A stretch of DNA of 6,629 bases from an uncultured Leptolyngbya sp. (GCA_937899365.1 CALBPH010000353.1:1-6629), one strand, 5' to 3'; counted from the stretch's first letter, positions 1-5,963 are shown. Notes: generated by a model not told the origin, from the sequence alone. Numbers and translations are program-made.

Positions 1-699
1 AACGGGCTGCTGCGCCGTTTCCTCATCATTGACCAAGCCCAAGGCTTCACGGGTAGGCACACTAGCCCGAATAGTGGCCCGTTGGGCATCTAGAGGTGAC
101 CGCAGCTCAACCTCAAACTCCCCTTGGCGAGCCAGTACCTGGAAGCCGCTGCGGTCGATGTCATAGTCAGCACCGATAAAGGTACCGGCGGACGCTGTTA
201 GGGTCACCACCACATCTTCCCGCACAGGCCGTCCTGACCCATCCAGAATGGAACCCTTTAGCCCCAGCGTGGACCGACCATCGGCAGGGGCAAACGAGTC
301 CCCCGTTGGCACCATCTCAACGGTTAAATCATCCCCAAGCTCATCCTTAATCAGCGGTGGTAGGGAGCTGGGGACCTCACGAATAATCGTGCCGTCAATA
401 AATCCTTCAGCTTCCCCAGGATCCTCCTCCACAGGTAGCGTATTGGAGTCGAGCAAATCGCTAGGTAGGTCATCACTGGCCTGGGCCAATAGCTCCAGGG
501 TTTCCACATCCAGCGAATTCACACCCAGCGGGTCAAACGTATTGATATCCGCTAATGGCAGAACATCAGGGCTGACAACATCAGCCGTCGAACCGGACTG
601 GTCTTGAGCCGCGCGAGCCGGTTGCAGCAGTGCGAATACCCCAGTCAATGTGGTGAGCAACCCTAAACAAATCGAATTTGATAACAGACGCATCTTCAT
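1..699 (-). CDS. Exported protein with Big-1-like Ig domain (3' end beyond window)
   Basis: The reading frame opens at ATG 699 and stays open for 233 codons to the left edge, so the C-terminus is missing. Residues 1-30 form a signal peptide: basic start, hydrophobic core, and an ARA-AQ cleavage site near residue 30. Residues 32-125 are acidic and rich in Asp, Glu, Ser and Pro, which suggests an extended linker. Residues 126-213 read like a bacterial Ig-like Big-1 (invasin-type) domain: the ADGRSTL start, then LDGSGRPV, VVVTLTASAGTFIG, and a closing EVELRSP...ATIRAS. The start is supported by a GGGGAGGGG purine stretch (711-719), 11 nt upstream and inside the 3' end of the preceding gene, so translation is probably coupled to it. 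By family knowledge such domains are surface or outer-membrane stalks. Large cyanobacterial proteins of this kind often continue with more repeats or a beta-barrel, but nothing here shows which. The exported Big-1 nature is fairly sure; the function is unknown. Confidence 0.8.
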   Translation of the reverse strand, partial: MKMRLLSNSICLGLLTTLTGVFALLQPARAAQDQSGSTADVVSPDVLPLADINTFDPLGVNSLDVETLELLAQASDDLPSDLLDSNTLPVEEDPGEAEGFIDGTIIREVPSSLPPLIKDELGDDLTVEMVPTGDSFAPADGRSTLGLKGSILDGSGRPVREDVVVTLTASAGTFIGADYDIDRSGFQVLARQGEFEVELRSPLDAQRATIRASVPTREALGLVNDEETAQQPV

Positions 700-701
700 T
701 A

Positions 702-1676
702 TTAGTTCTGCCCCTCCCCGTAGGTCGGTGTTACTGCAAAGTTCATACGTGCCAGACCGCCTGGTTCTAGGCGCACCAGTCTAGATTGACTGTTGTTTTC
801 TAGGCGATAGAGGTTGGGGGCCAAGGTATAACCGGGCAAACTGCTTAGGTCGATAACGCCCACCCGATTGCCCGACACCACGTTAGCCATGGAGAACAGA
901 CCGTCTGGGTCAGCAATAATGCGGTTACCGTCATCGAGGTAAACGACTGCATTGGGCACACCGGGCTCGCCACGCTGCTGTTCACCATCAAAGTTTTTGT
1001 CCACAAAGACGCGGCCAATGATAGTGCCGCAGTCAGACAGAATGCCAGGCCGGATGGTTAGACGAAACTCAGCCTGGGCCGTAGGGAAGCCGGGGGCCGA
1101 TGCACTGGCTACGTTTACACCGGAGCCCCTGACGGAATCAGGTGTCAGGGTGACGGCATAGAGAATTTGAACGCTTGAGCTAGGGGCTAGTGAGTCAAAT
1201 TGAAAATTTAGCTGTCGTCCCGCAGGGGTAAAGGAGAGCAGCGTTGGTGGCGTCGGCGCGGTATTAACCGAGTCTTCGATATACTCCAGTCCCCGTGGCA
1301 GGTTGTCTGTAACGGTTAGGGGAGTGGCGGGAACGTCACTCAGGTTCTCCACCAGCAGCCGATAGATAACAACATCACCGGGTTCAGCGGCAGACTTATC
1401 TGCCGTCTTGGTCAGCCTAAGCAGCTGATTGGTATCGCCTGGAACTCCAATGGTCGTTGTGTTTCCTGGAGCAACCACCCTGGGACGATTGGGGTTGCTC
1501 GGATCATCAAAGGCTCCAGATGCGGTATTGGTCACCTGAACCTGTGCACTCACAGGCATCACAGGGGTATGGGCGTAAACCAGCAGCGTGCTCATCAGCA
1601 CGCCCACCAGGAAAAAACTTACAGCTTTAAGCAGGTGCCGAACGGCACCTCTAGGACGGTTTTTCAAAACTCTCAT
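702..1676 (-). CDS. Exported DUF11 / SdrD-B-like domain protein
   Basis: This is a complete 324-residue protein. The N-terminus has a strongly basic n-region (residues 1-17), a hydrophobic core (about 18-35) and a likely signal peptidase site after VSA at residue 44. Residues 85-208 match the DUF11 pattern: LRLTKTADKSAAEPGD, then YRLLVENLSD, LTVTDNLPRGLEYI, and a closing FRLTIRP. Residues 216-315 match an SdrD-B/CNA-B-type beta-sandwich: GRVFVDKNFDGEQQRGEPGV, then AVVYLDDG and a DPDGLFSM strand. There is no LPXTG sorting signal and no C-terminal membrane anchor, as expected for a Gram-negative cell. The ATG follows GAGGGG by only 3-4 nt, a short spacing, but the signal peptide supports this start. 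It is the first gene of a two-gene unit, and its stop lies 2 nt before the next ATG. The role is inferred to be an outer-surface or periplasmic structural partner of the downstream Big-1 protein. No enzymatic motif is visible. Confidence 0.85.
   Translation of the reverse strand: MRVLKNRPRGAVRHLLKAVSFFLVGVLMSTLLVYAHTPVMPVSAQVQVTNTASGAFDDPSNPNRPRVVAPGNTTTIGVPGDTNQLLRLTKTADKSAAEPGDVVIYRLLVENLSDVPATPLTVTDNLPRGLEYIEDSVNTAPTPPTLLSFTPAGRQLNFQFDSLAPSSSVQILYAVTLTPDSVRGSGVNVASASAPGFPTAQAEFRLTIRPGILSDCGTIIGRVFVDKNFDGEQQRGEPGVPNAVVYLDDGNRIIADPDGLFSMANVVSGNRVGVIDLSSLPGYTLAPNLYRLENNSQSRLVRLEPGGLARMNFAVTPTYGEGQN
1633..1650 (-). repeat. Perfect 8-bp inverted repeat in the signal-peptide codons
   Basis: AGGTGCCG and CGGCACCT are exact inverted arms with two bases between them. 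In the minus-strand mRNA this folds as a 7-bp GC-rich stem with a GUUC loop. It starts 26 nt downstream of the AUG and spans codons 9-15 of the DUF11 protein. A stable hairpin here could slow early elongation or ribosome loading, but codon choice for Arg-Gly-Ala-Val-Arg could also produce it by chance. Confidence 0.5.
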
Positions 1677-1910
1677 GACCCCTCACAGGCACCAACAACA
1701 AGGCAAATAGCTATCACCATCGCCCTTTTCCACAAGCAATCAGACGCAACATTCCGTAACTGTTTGCAGCTAGTTCACCTGTGGTCAAAAACACAACCTG
1801 ACTGAACTGCAAAAGTCGGTAATTACTCCAGACATCCCCTGACCGTAGGTCTGAGAAGAAACACTGATTGCGACCGTCAAACAACTGATAAATCAAAGAA
1901 GTTTGCCGTA

Positions 1911-1939
1911 TTTATACGGTTATCTCTATCTCTGGTCAA
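1911..1939 (-). promoter_or_regulatory. Sigma70-type promoter for the DUF11/Big-1 operon
   Basis: On the minus strand a -35 element TTGACC (1939-1934) is separated by exactly 17 bp from a -10 element TATAAA (1916-1911). Each differs from consensus at one position. Transcription would start near 1904, giving a leader of about 230 nt before the ATG at 1676. An inverted repeat CCGTA-TTTA-TACGG (1906-1919) overlaps the -10 box, a place where a repressor could bind. The match and spacing are directly visible; activity and regulation are inferred. Confidence 0.55.
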
Positions 1940-2137
1940 GGATTATTACACTCTGGTTTGGAAGAGTGCAATACCTCACAGCACAAGGCAAAGTTTAGGA
2001 GCATATACTGATGCTTACTGAATCAGGAAAGTTTGATAAAAAATTGGAAATTTTCTCTAAATTTTGGCTATTTAGCTGAGTAAATCCATGGGGATCGCTA
2101 CTGCCATGTCCTGATTTAAGGGAGTTTTACTCTCAAT

Positions 2138-2180
2138 TGAAGTTCAGTTGAACTAACGTGAAGTTTCATTGAAGTTTACG
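2138..2180. repeat. Imperfect tandem direct repeat, unit 21-22 bp
   Basis: Two adjacent copies start at 2138 and 2159. Both begin TGAAGTT and end in a TAACG/TTACG-like tail, with a CA-TTGAA core between and a one-base length difference. The first copy also contains the inverted repeat GTTCA-GT-TGAAC. They lie about 200 bp upstream of the DUF11 operon promoter and just past the trpA terminator. They could be binding sites for a regulator or simple sequence decay; the sequence does not decide. Confidence 0.45.
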
Positions 2181-2199
2181 TTTCGCAATGCTTGTCGTT

Positions 2200-2220
2200 A
2201 CTCCGTAACAACTCTGTAAC
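2200..2220. repeat. Tandem 10-mer pair ACTCYGTAAC
   Basis: ACTCCGTAAC (2200-2209) and ACTCTGTAAC (2211-2220) are direct repeats with an 11-bp period, so both would face the same side of the helix. Read on the minus strand they give GTTACAGAGT and GTTACGGAGT. This loosely resembles the GTTACA half-sites of the cyanobacterial HLR1 element bound by RpaB, but period and flanks do not fit that consensus well. Confidence 0.35.
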
Positions 2221-2257
2221 GGCATGCATGTCATCAACCGATTGTCTACAGCAAGGC

Positions 2258-2298
2258 AACAAAAAGAATCAGCACGTTCTGCCATGGAGAACGTGCTG
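2258..2298 (-). terminator. Rho-independent terminator of the ndhL-DUF3007-trpA operon
   Basis: On the minus strand an 11-bp perfect stem (CAGCACGTTCT at 2298-2288 with AGAACGTGCTG at 2280-2270) encloses a 7-nt loop. It is followed by the T-rich tract ATTCTTTTTGTT. It starts 37 nt after the trpA stop codon. No T-tract follows on the plus strand, so it acts in one direction only. Confidence 0.88.
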
Positions 2299-2335
2299 TG
2301 CCGGGTATAGCCTTATCGGTATCTGGCAAATGTCG

Positions 2336-3121
2336 TCAGCTTAGGGCGGTTTTAAGCTGCTGGCAAAAGTTTTCTACTTCTAAAACACCGCCGGGTGCCA
2401 ACCGTTTAACAAAGGCGCTGCCGACAATCACACCATCGGCTCCCCAGGCTTTAAGCTGGGCCGCTTGTTCAGGAGACGAGACGCCAAAGCCTACGCCAAT
2501 TGGCTTATCGGTAACAGTTCGTAGCTCCTGGAGTAAATCTTGCACACGACTTTCTATCTGGCGACGCATACCCGTTACGCCCGTTACGCTGACTAAATAG
2601 ATAAAGCCCTGGCACTGCTTTGCGATCGCAACAATTCGCTCCTTGGGGGTGGTGGGTGCCACCAACAGCGTCACCTCAATGCCAATTTCCTGGGCTGGCC
2701 GCAGGAGTACCTCCATCTCTTCTAGGGGTAAATCAGGCACCACTAGCCCCCGGGCCCCCGCCTGATAAATATCCCGGAGAAACTGCTCAACCCCACGATT
2801 AAGGATGGGGTTGTAGTAAGTAAACAGGACAATGTGTGCCGACAGCTCTGGTGATACCTCAGCCACCAGTTCTAAAACAGCGTCCAGGGTGACACCCCGT
2901 TCCAACGCCCGGGTGGCCGCCGCTTGAATCACTGGACCATCCGCCAGGGGGTCAGAATAGGGAACACCCAGCTCAATCAAACTCGCACCAGCTCGGTCCA
3001 ATGCTCGCAGGGCGTCTGCCGTGGTGGCTAAATCAGGATCGCCCGCCGTAATAAATGGAATTAGCGCACAGTCGTTGTGATCACGCAAAGTCTGAAATTG
3101 AGCTGAGACCGACTTACCCAT
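2336..3121 (-). CDS. trpA: Tryptophan synthase alpha subunit
   Basis: A 261-residue cytosolic TIM-barrel enzyme, near the usual 260-270 length of the family. It cleaves indole-3-glycerol phosphate to indole and glyceraldehyde 3-phosphate; indole then tunnels to the TrpB subunit for the last step of tryptophan synthesis. Visible signatures are [11 protein letters not shown] (20-30) and [16 protein letters not shown] (48-63), which carries catalytic Glu50 and Asp61 (equivalent to Glu49 and Asp60 of the E. coli enzyme). Further on are the FTYYNPI motif (about 100-106), the VPDLPLEE strand, the flexible GVTGM loop, and the phosphate-binding [11 protein letters not shown] and [10 protein letters not shown] segments. 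All key residues are intact. The ATG at 3121 lacks a clear Shine-Dalgarno sequence. It is the last gene of a three-gene operon, 65 bp after the DUF3007 gene, and trpB is not in the window. Confidence 0.97.
   Translation of the reverse strand: MGKSVSAQFQTLRDHNDCALIPFITAGDPDLATTADALRALDRAGASLIELGVPYSDPLADGPVIQAAATRALERGVTLDAVLELVAEVSPELSAHIVLFTYYNPILNRGVEQFLRDIYQAGARGLVVPDLPLEEMEVLLRPAQEIGIEVTLLVAPTTPKERIVAIAKQCQGFIYLVSVTGVTGMRRQIESRVQDLLQELRTVTDKPIGVGFGVSSPEQAAQLKAWGADGVIVGSAFVKRLAPGGVLEVENFCQQLKTALS
2622..2629. repeat. HIP1 octamer GCGATCGC
   Basis: One copy of the highly iterated palindrome common in many cyanobacterial genomes lies inside trpA. I found no second exact copy in the window. 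It supports the cyanobacterial origin but says nothing about local function. Confidence 0.75.
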
Positions 3122-3138
3122 AGTTTCTGTGTGATATC

Positions 3139-3155
3139 TATGTAGGACCTACGTA
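3139..3155. repeat. Short palindrome in the trpA leader
   Basis: GTAGG-A-CCTAC (3142-3152) is a perfect inverted repeat around one base, with partial extension to 3139-3155. It lies in the 65-bp gap between the DUF3007 and trpA genes, 18-34 bp before the trpA ATG. The loop would be too small for a strong RNA hairpin unless the inner pairs open, so a protein site on DNA is as likely as a mRNA structure. No function is established. Confidence 0.35.
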
Positions 3156-3186
3156 TCTGATATGTGGCGTACGACAAACAAGACAG

Positions 3187-3504
3187 TTAAGACGGCGACT
3201 GGGATTTTTTCTCCGCCTCCAGTTCCGCCTGTAGCTGAGCTATCTCTTCATCGGACATTTCGTCTAAACGTTTCTGGAGGACAGCATCCTCATAGTCTTT
3301 CAGCTGCTGGTTGTAGGTCATCTTTTGGGAAAACACTCGAGTCAGGTAGGTAAGCACCCAGCCCAACAGTCCGCCCGTAAAAATAACCTGGCTCCAGATG
3401 CCGGCCGAAATGCCATCTAATCCTGCCAGAGAGAGGGCTACATACACACCGCCCCCCACCACAAAGACACCCAGTCCGATGCCAATTACATCAATCCGAC
3501 GCAT
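3187..3504 (-). CDS. DUF3007 family small membrane protein
   Basis: A 105-residue protein with two predicted membrane segments (about residues 5-27 and 36-56). These are followed by a charged, probably coiled-coil tail (about 64-100, with DYEDAVLQKRLDEMSDEEIA). I recognise it as the DUF3007 family, which is found in cyanobacteria; its role is unknown. It starts 2 nt after the ndhL stop codon, so the two are almost certainly co-transcribed and probably translationally coupled. Placement beside ndhL and the matching two-helix topology suggest a thylakoid membrane protein, possibly an NDH-1 accessory or assembly factor. That is inference from context only. The family call is fairly secure, the function open. 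Confidence 0.85.
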   Translation of the reverse strand: MRRIDVIGIGLGVFVVGGGVYVALSLAGLDGISAGIWSQVIFTGGLLGWVLTYLTRVFSQKMTYNQQLKDYEDAVLQKRLDEMSDEEIAQLQAELEAEKKSQSPS

Positions 3505-3506
3505 GG

Positions 3507-3737
3507 TTAAATCTCACGACGCTGGGGTCTAAAGTTAAGAAAGGGCGATAGCAGCAGCATCCCCGGAAAAAATACAAACACCAAGGAATAAATCCAAAGA
3601 CGCTCTAAGGATGACGCCACATTCCAACGCTGCTTTAAATAAAACAGCAATGCTGCAGGTATAACGACTAAATAGAGACCAGCCAAACCGGCATAAACCG
3701 CCAGCGTAATCAAAAGTGAGATATCGAGGTTATCCAT
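3507..3737 (-). CDS. ndhL: NAD(P)H-quinone oxidoreductase subunit L
   Basis: A 76-residue protein of the size expected for NdhL (about 70-80 residues). It is a small membrane subunit of the cyanobacterial/plastid NDH-1 complex in thylakoids. It has two membrane helices, about residues 8-34 and 46-66. The family signature is clear: [14 protein letters not shown], then VASSLERL, and the C-terminal [20 protein letters not shown]-1 carries electrons from ferredoxin to plastoquinone in respiration and cyclic flow and supports inorganic carbon uptake. The Synechocystis ndhL gene was first found as ictA, needed for inorganic carbon transport. The ATG at 3737 follows AAGGGG closely (two bases between), a usable though tight ribosome binding site. 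It is the first gene of the ndhL - DUF3007 - trpA operon. Confidence 0.95.
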   Translation of the reverse strand: MDNLDISLLITLAVYAGLAGLYLVVIPAALLFYLKQRWNVASSLERLWIYSLVFVFFPGMLLLSPFLNFRPQRREI

Positions 3738-3770
3738 AGCCCCTTAGGCACACATTACTTCGCACAAGTC

Positions 3771-3798
3771 ATCATAGCGTTCAGGGGGTTGCACAGAA
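3771..3798 (-). promoter_or_regulatory. Possible promoter of the ndhL operon
   Basis: On the minus strand TATGAT (3776-3771) is a good -10 box about 34 bp before the ndhL ATG, which would give a leader of roughly 28 nt. Sixteen base pairs upstream, TTCTGT (3798-3793) is only a poor -35 match. Cyanobacterial promoters often have weak -35 elements, so the position is plausible but unproven. Confidence 0.3.
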
Positions 3799-3901
3799 TA
3801 CCAGTTGGTGTTGGAATTAAACAGGTGTTATCTGAATAGTGCATTAGGTCGGCTTAATTCTATGGCCAGCCTGTGGCACGTTAGATTGATCACCAAACTA
3901 G

Positions 3902-4245
3902 GGGGGCGTGGCGGAATGGTAGACGCTGCGGACTTAGAAAACTGAGCCTTAGCGGAGAAATCTGTTAAGTGGAAGCTCTCAAACTCAGGGAAACCTAAGT
4001 CTCCGTTAACCAAGTTTTTGGTAGGAGATATGGCAATCCTGAGCCAAGCCGTCTAAAACCTATGGGGTTCCATAGCTTAGACGGAAGGTGCAGAGGCCCG
4101 ACGGGAGCTACCCTAACGTCAAGTCGAGGGTAAAGGGAGGGTCCAATCCTCAAAGCCTGCTTAGCATGGCAACAGCGAAAGCTGTGGGAGGGTGAAAATC
4201 CGCTGACCTTAAACGGTCGTGAGGGTTCAAGTCCCTCCGCCCCCA
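3902..4245 (+). tRNA. tRNA-Leu(UAA), split by a group I intron
   Basis: Exons 3902-3935 and 4195-4245 join to an 85-nt tRNA. The acceptor stem pairs GGGGGCG (3902-3908) with CGCCCCC (4238-4244), with A4245 as discriminator base; CCA is not encoded. The D-stem is GCG/CGC (3911-3913 with 3924-3926), with GG in the loop. The anticodon stem is GCGGA (3928-3932) with TCCGC (4199-4203), around the loop CTT-AAAA. The anticodon is UAA, split between U34 (3935) and A35 (4195). The long variable arm GACC/GGTC (4205-4208 with 4215-4218) is typical of leucine tRNAs. The T-arm GAGGG-TTCAAGT-CCCTC occupies 4221-4237. All arms pair perfectly, so the spliced product should be functional. Confidence 0.97.
3936..4194 (+). 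ncRNA. Group I intron in the tRNA-Leu(UAA) anticodon loop
   Basis: A 259-nt ribozyme that should excise itself from the tRNA precursor using an external guanosine. The 5' splice site follows U3935 and the last intron base is G4194, both as the group requires. The conserved core is recognisable: Q element CAATCCTGAGCC (4034-4045), R element around GTGCAGAGGCCCGACGGGAG (4088-4107), and S element AAGTCGAGGGTA (4121-4132). Between Q and R a two-part hairpin forms the P6/P6a region: CCGTCTAA with TTAGACGG (4049-4056 with 4077-4084), and CTATGG with CCATAG inside it. A GAAA-tetraloop stem, ACAGC-GAAA-GCTGT (4172-4185), fits P9. There is no homing endonuclease gene. By family knowledge this is the old cyanobacterial/plastid tRNA-Leu intron (subgroup IC3). 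Confidence 0.95.
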
Positions 4246-4598
4246 TCTTTAAAGGTTTTTTTAACCACGTTATAAGGCTAAAATTTTATAATTTGTCTTT
4301 AAGTTTGTACGCTGCGTAAGCAATAGCACGATGCCATTTGCAATCGTTGTCGTACATACGTCATCTAATATCGCTGAAAGATATACTTTATAGGGGATTC
4401 ACCCGTCCAATAGAACGTATAGTACGGGGCGATCAGTGGTGTTACGGAGGAGGCGCTAAGGGAAATATACTTTTCAAGATGGGTAGTTTCTTGTTACAAA
4501 GTGATTATCCGGACATATTTCTTTGCTTCGTCCAAAATATCTATCTATTTTGCCGTGACTGCTAATAGCAAGACCGGTCTTGTACACCAATAATCTGC
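4246..4598. other. AT-rich gap between tRNA-Leu and the 448-residue gene
   Basis: About 350 bp without a convincing gene. A run of seven T (4256-4262) just after the tRNA could end its transcript, but no proper hairpin precedes it. A perfect TATAAT at 4287-4292 could be a -10 box for the downstream gene; no good -35 sequence is seen 16-18 bp before it, and the leader would be about 300 nt. An open frame at 4338-4565 begins with TTG, lacks a ribosome binding site and resembles nothing I know, so I treat it as chance. Confidence 0.5.
4569..4582. promoter_or_regulatory. Perfect 14-bp palindrome before the 448-residue gene
   Basis: CAAGACCGGTCTTG is self-complementary over its full 14 bases and ends 16 bp before the ATG at 4599. 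It could be an operator for a dimeric regulator. In the mRNA it could form a 5-bp stem with a CCGG loop over the ribosome landing zone, where no Shine-Dalgarno sequence is visible. It does not match the cyanobacterial LexA, NtcA or Fur sites I know. Confidence 0.4.
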
Positions 4599-5945
4599 AT
4601 GGTTGTTGATAGAGTTTCTGATTCGTTCAATCCTAGACGTCGTCACCAGGACGTTCAGCAGGCACAGCAAACAATCTATGATTTTCTGCTAGACATCGTT
4701 AAGGATTGGTCTGCCGAAGACGTGCTTGAGGAATTCAAAGGTCTGTTTTTGCAGCACCATGAAACCGTAAGTGCAAACACGATTCCAGCACTTTACGCCA
4801 TCTTATTTTCTAACAACGAAAGGGAATTTCACAACACCCTAAAGCGTTCCTGCTACATTCTGATTAATAACTGGGAGGTCGCCCGTGAGTATGGCGCTAT
4901 CCGAGGATTAATTCAGCTGTTTGCAGACCCGACTATTCGTAAGCTGTCCATATCGCCCACCATCAAGCGATTGCGGCAATGGCTACAGAGCTTTGTGGAT
5001 AGCGATGACTTTCAAGATCTAAAGCTCTTTGTCGCCAATCGTTTTAATAACGAAGATCCAAACTGGTCAAAACGGTACACGGCCTACTTGCTAGCCCCTC
5101 AATATATAGACACCAGCAATCCGCTAGAGCAGCGGGAGGCGGCTAGGGCCCTATCTCAGCGGCTGAGGGACAAATTTAAGTTTGATTTGGCCATGTATAC
5201 GGCCCATTTTCAAAAGGTTCCGGCCCAGCATCGCCGGGATAACCCAACCATGTTGGGGGATAGCGCCTTACGGGTTATTCGGTCCCTGGTGGCCAAACGA
5301 GGCATGTTTAGCCACCGTAACCTGGCCCGGATTTTTCATGAGCAAACCCGAGGTCTGAGCTATGCCAGCTATAAAAATAGTCTGATTGAATATTTGCTGT
5401 TTTCCGCCATCAAAACTGATTTTGTGGTGACCCTGGAAAATAAGCTGAGGGAAAAACTGGACAAGCTATACGTCAAATTCAATCAGAATCCTTTGGATCC
5501 ATCCCTGGCGTTACTGACCAGTAATCGTGTGATTGACTATTTGATGACGGAGGATGCTGAGACACCGTCGACGTTATTTAGCCTGCTACTGACCAATGGT
5601 CGACCACTGACGCTGGCCATTGTACTGCTCAAGCTAATCCTGATTTCTCCAAACTCCCATCCCTATTTAGATGCGCGGATTGCTGATTTGATTCGTTATT
5701 ACGAGCAATTTCCTCGCGAAGAGTGCCAGTGGATTATCAACTTTTTAGAGATATACGGTGTCACCCTGGCCATTTGCGGTAGCGATGTGCAGTACAACCT
5801 GGTGCAGGTGCAGCAAGATACGACTGAAAGTAATGCTGAAACTGCATCGTTGGACGAATACCGTATTTTTTCTCAAATGATGAAGGAACTCCACTGGGCA
5901 CCGTTGAACCACTCATCAGTAGACGTGACGGATACCAGGGCCTGA
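4599..5945 (+). CDS. Conserved-looking helical protein of unknown function
   Basis: A 448-residue protein that I cannot assign to a named family. ATG 4599 is the only start codon after the in-frame stop at 4566; no Shine-Dalgarno sequence precedes it. No signal peptide or convincing transmembrane helix is seen; the hydrophobic stretch about 336-350 (PLTLAIVLLKLILIS) looks like a buried helix. The composition suggests an all-helical, possibly repeat-type fold. Segments that look structured are residues 20-50, 60-110 (IPALYAILFSNNEREFHNTL then ILINNWEVAREYGAIRGLIQLF), 120-195, 222-295 and 320-395. The tail (about 405-420) is polar and low in complexity. No nucleotide-binding loop, metal site or catalytic motif stands out. 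From memory it resembles hypothetical proteins annotated in other cyanobacteria, but I cannot confirm this here. It converges on larC with 18 bp between stops and no terminator hairpin. Codon use looks normal, with no sign of recent transfer. Confidence 0.88.
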   Translation: MVVDRVSDSFNPRRRHQDVQQAQQTIYDFLLDIVKDWSAEDVLEEFKGLFLQHHETVSANTIPALYAILFSNNEREFHNTLKRSCYILINNWEVAREYGAIRGLIQLFADPTIRKLSISPTIKRLRQWLQSFVDSDDFQDLKLFVANRFNNEDPNWSKRYTAYLLAPQYIDTSNPLEQREAARALSQRLRDKFKFDLAMYTAHFQKVPAQHRRDNPTMLGDSALRVIRSLVAKRGMFSHRNLARIFHEQTRGLSYASYKNSLIEYLLFSAIKTDFVVTLENKLREKLDKLYVKFNQNPLDPSLALLTSNRVIDYLMTEDAETPSTLFSLLLTNGRPLTLAIVLLKLILISPNSHPYLDARIADLIRYYEQFPREECQWIINFLEIYGVTLAICGSDVQYNLVQVQQDTTESNAETASLDEYRIFSQMMKELHWAPLNHSSVDVTDTRA

Positions 5946-5963
5946 GCCAAACTTTACTGGACT

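Larger units (their letters stand above)
1677..2257. other. Gene-free region: leader and upstream region of the DUF11 operon
   Basis: About 580 bp with no convincing gene on either strand. The longest open frame (1714-1896, minus) begins with TTG, has no ribosome binding site and has no recognisable product. The part from 1677 to about 1905 would be a long untranslated leader if transcription starts at the promoter at 1911-1939. I see no riboswitch that I can name in it. The part from about 1940 to 2257 is AT-rich and holds short tandem direct repeats (2138-2180 and 2200-2220) and a weak inverted repeat, CTAAAT/ATTTAG, near 2057-2075. Confidence 0.6.

Noticed and set aside
248..607. 119-codon plus-strand open frame
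   Set aside because: It lies antisense to the Big-1 protein gene, is rich in Ser from the complement of its codons, and has no ribosome binding site or family likeness.
952..1161. 69-codon plus-strand open frame inside the DUF11 gene
   Set aside because: Antisense to clear DUF11 and SdrD-B coding sequence; no independent support.
1714..1896. 60-codon minus-strand frame in the DUF11 operon leader
   Set aside because: It would start with TTG only a few bases after the predicted transcript start, without a ribosome binding site; a leader peptide is not supported.
2200..2220. HLR1 (RpaB) binding site
   Set aside because: Only the GTTAC cores match. The 11-bp period and the flanking bases depart from the consensus, so I list it only as a repeat.
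3995..4246. 83-codon minus-strand frame across the intron and 3' tRNA exon
   Set aside because: Antisense to the group I intron and tRNA-Leu. Such frames are commonly mis-annotated as genes over structured RNA, and the conserved RNA elements explain the sequence.
4338..4565. 75-codon plus-strand frame in the AT-rich gap
   Set aside because: TTG start without a ribosome binding site, odd composition rich in Cys, Tyr and Phe, and no recognisable family.
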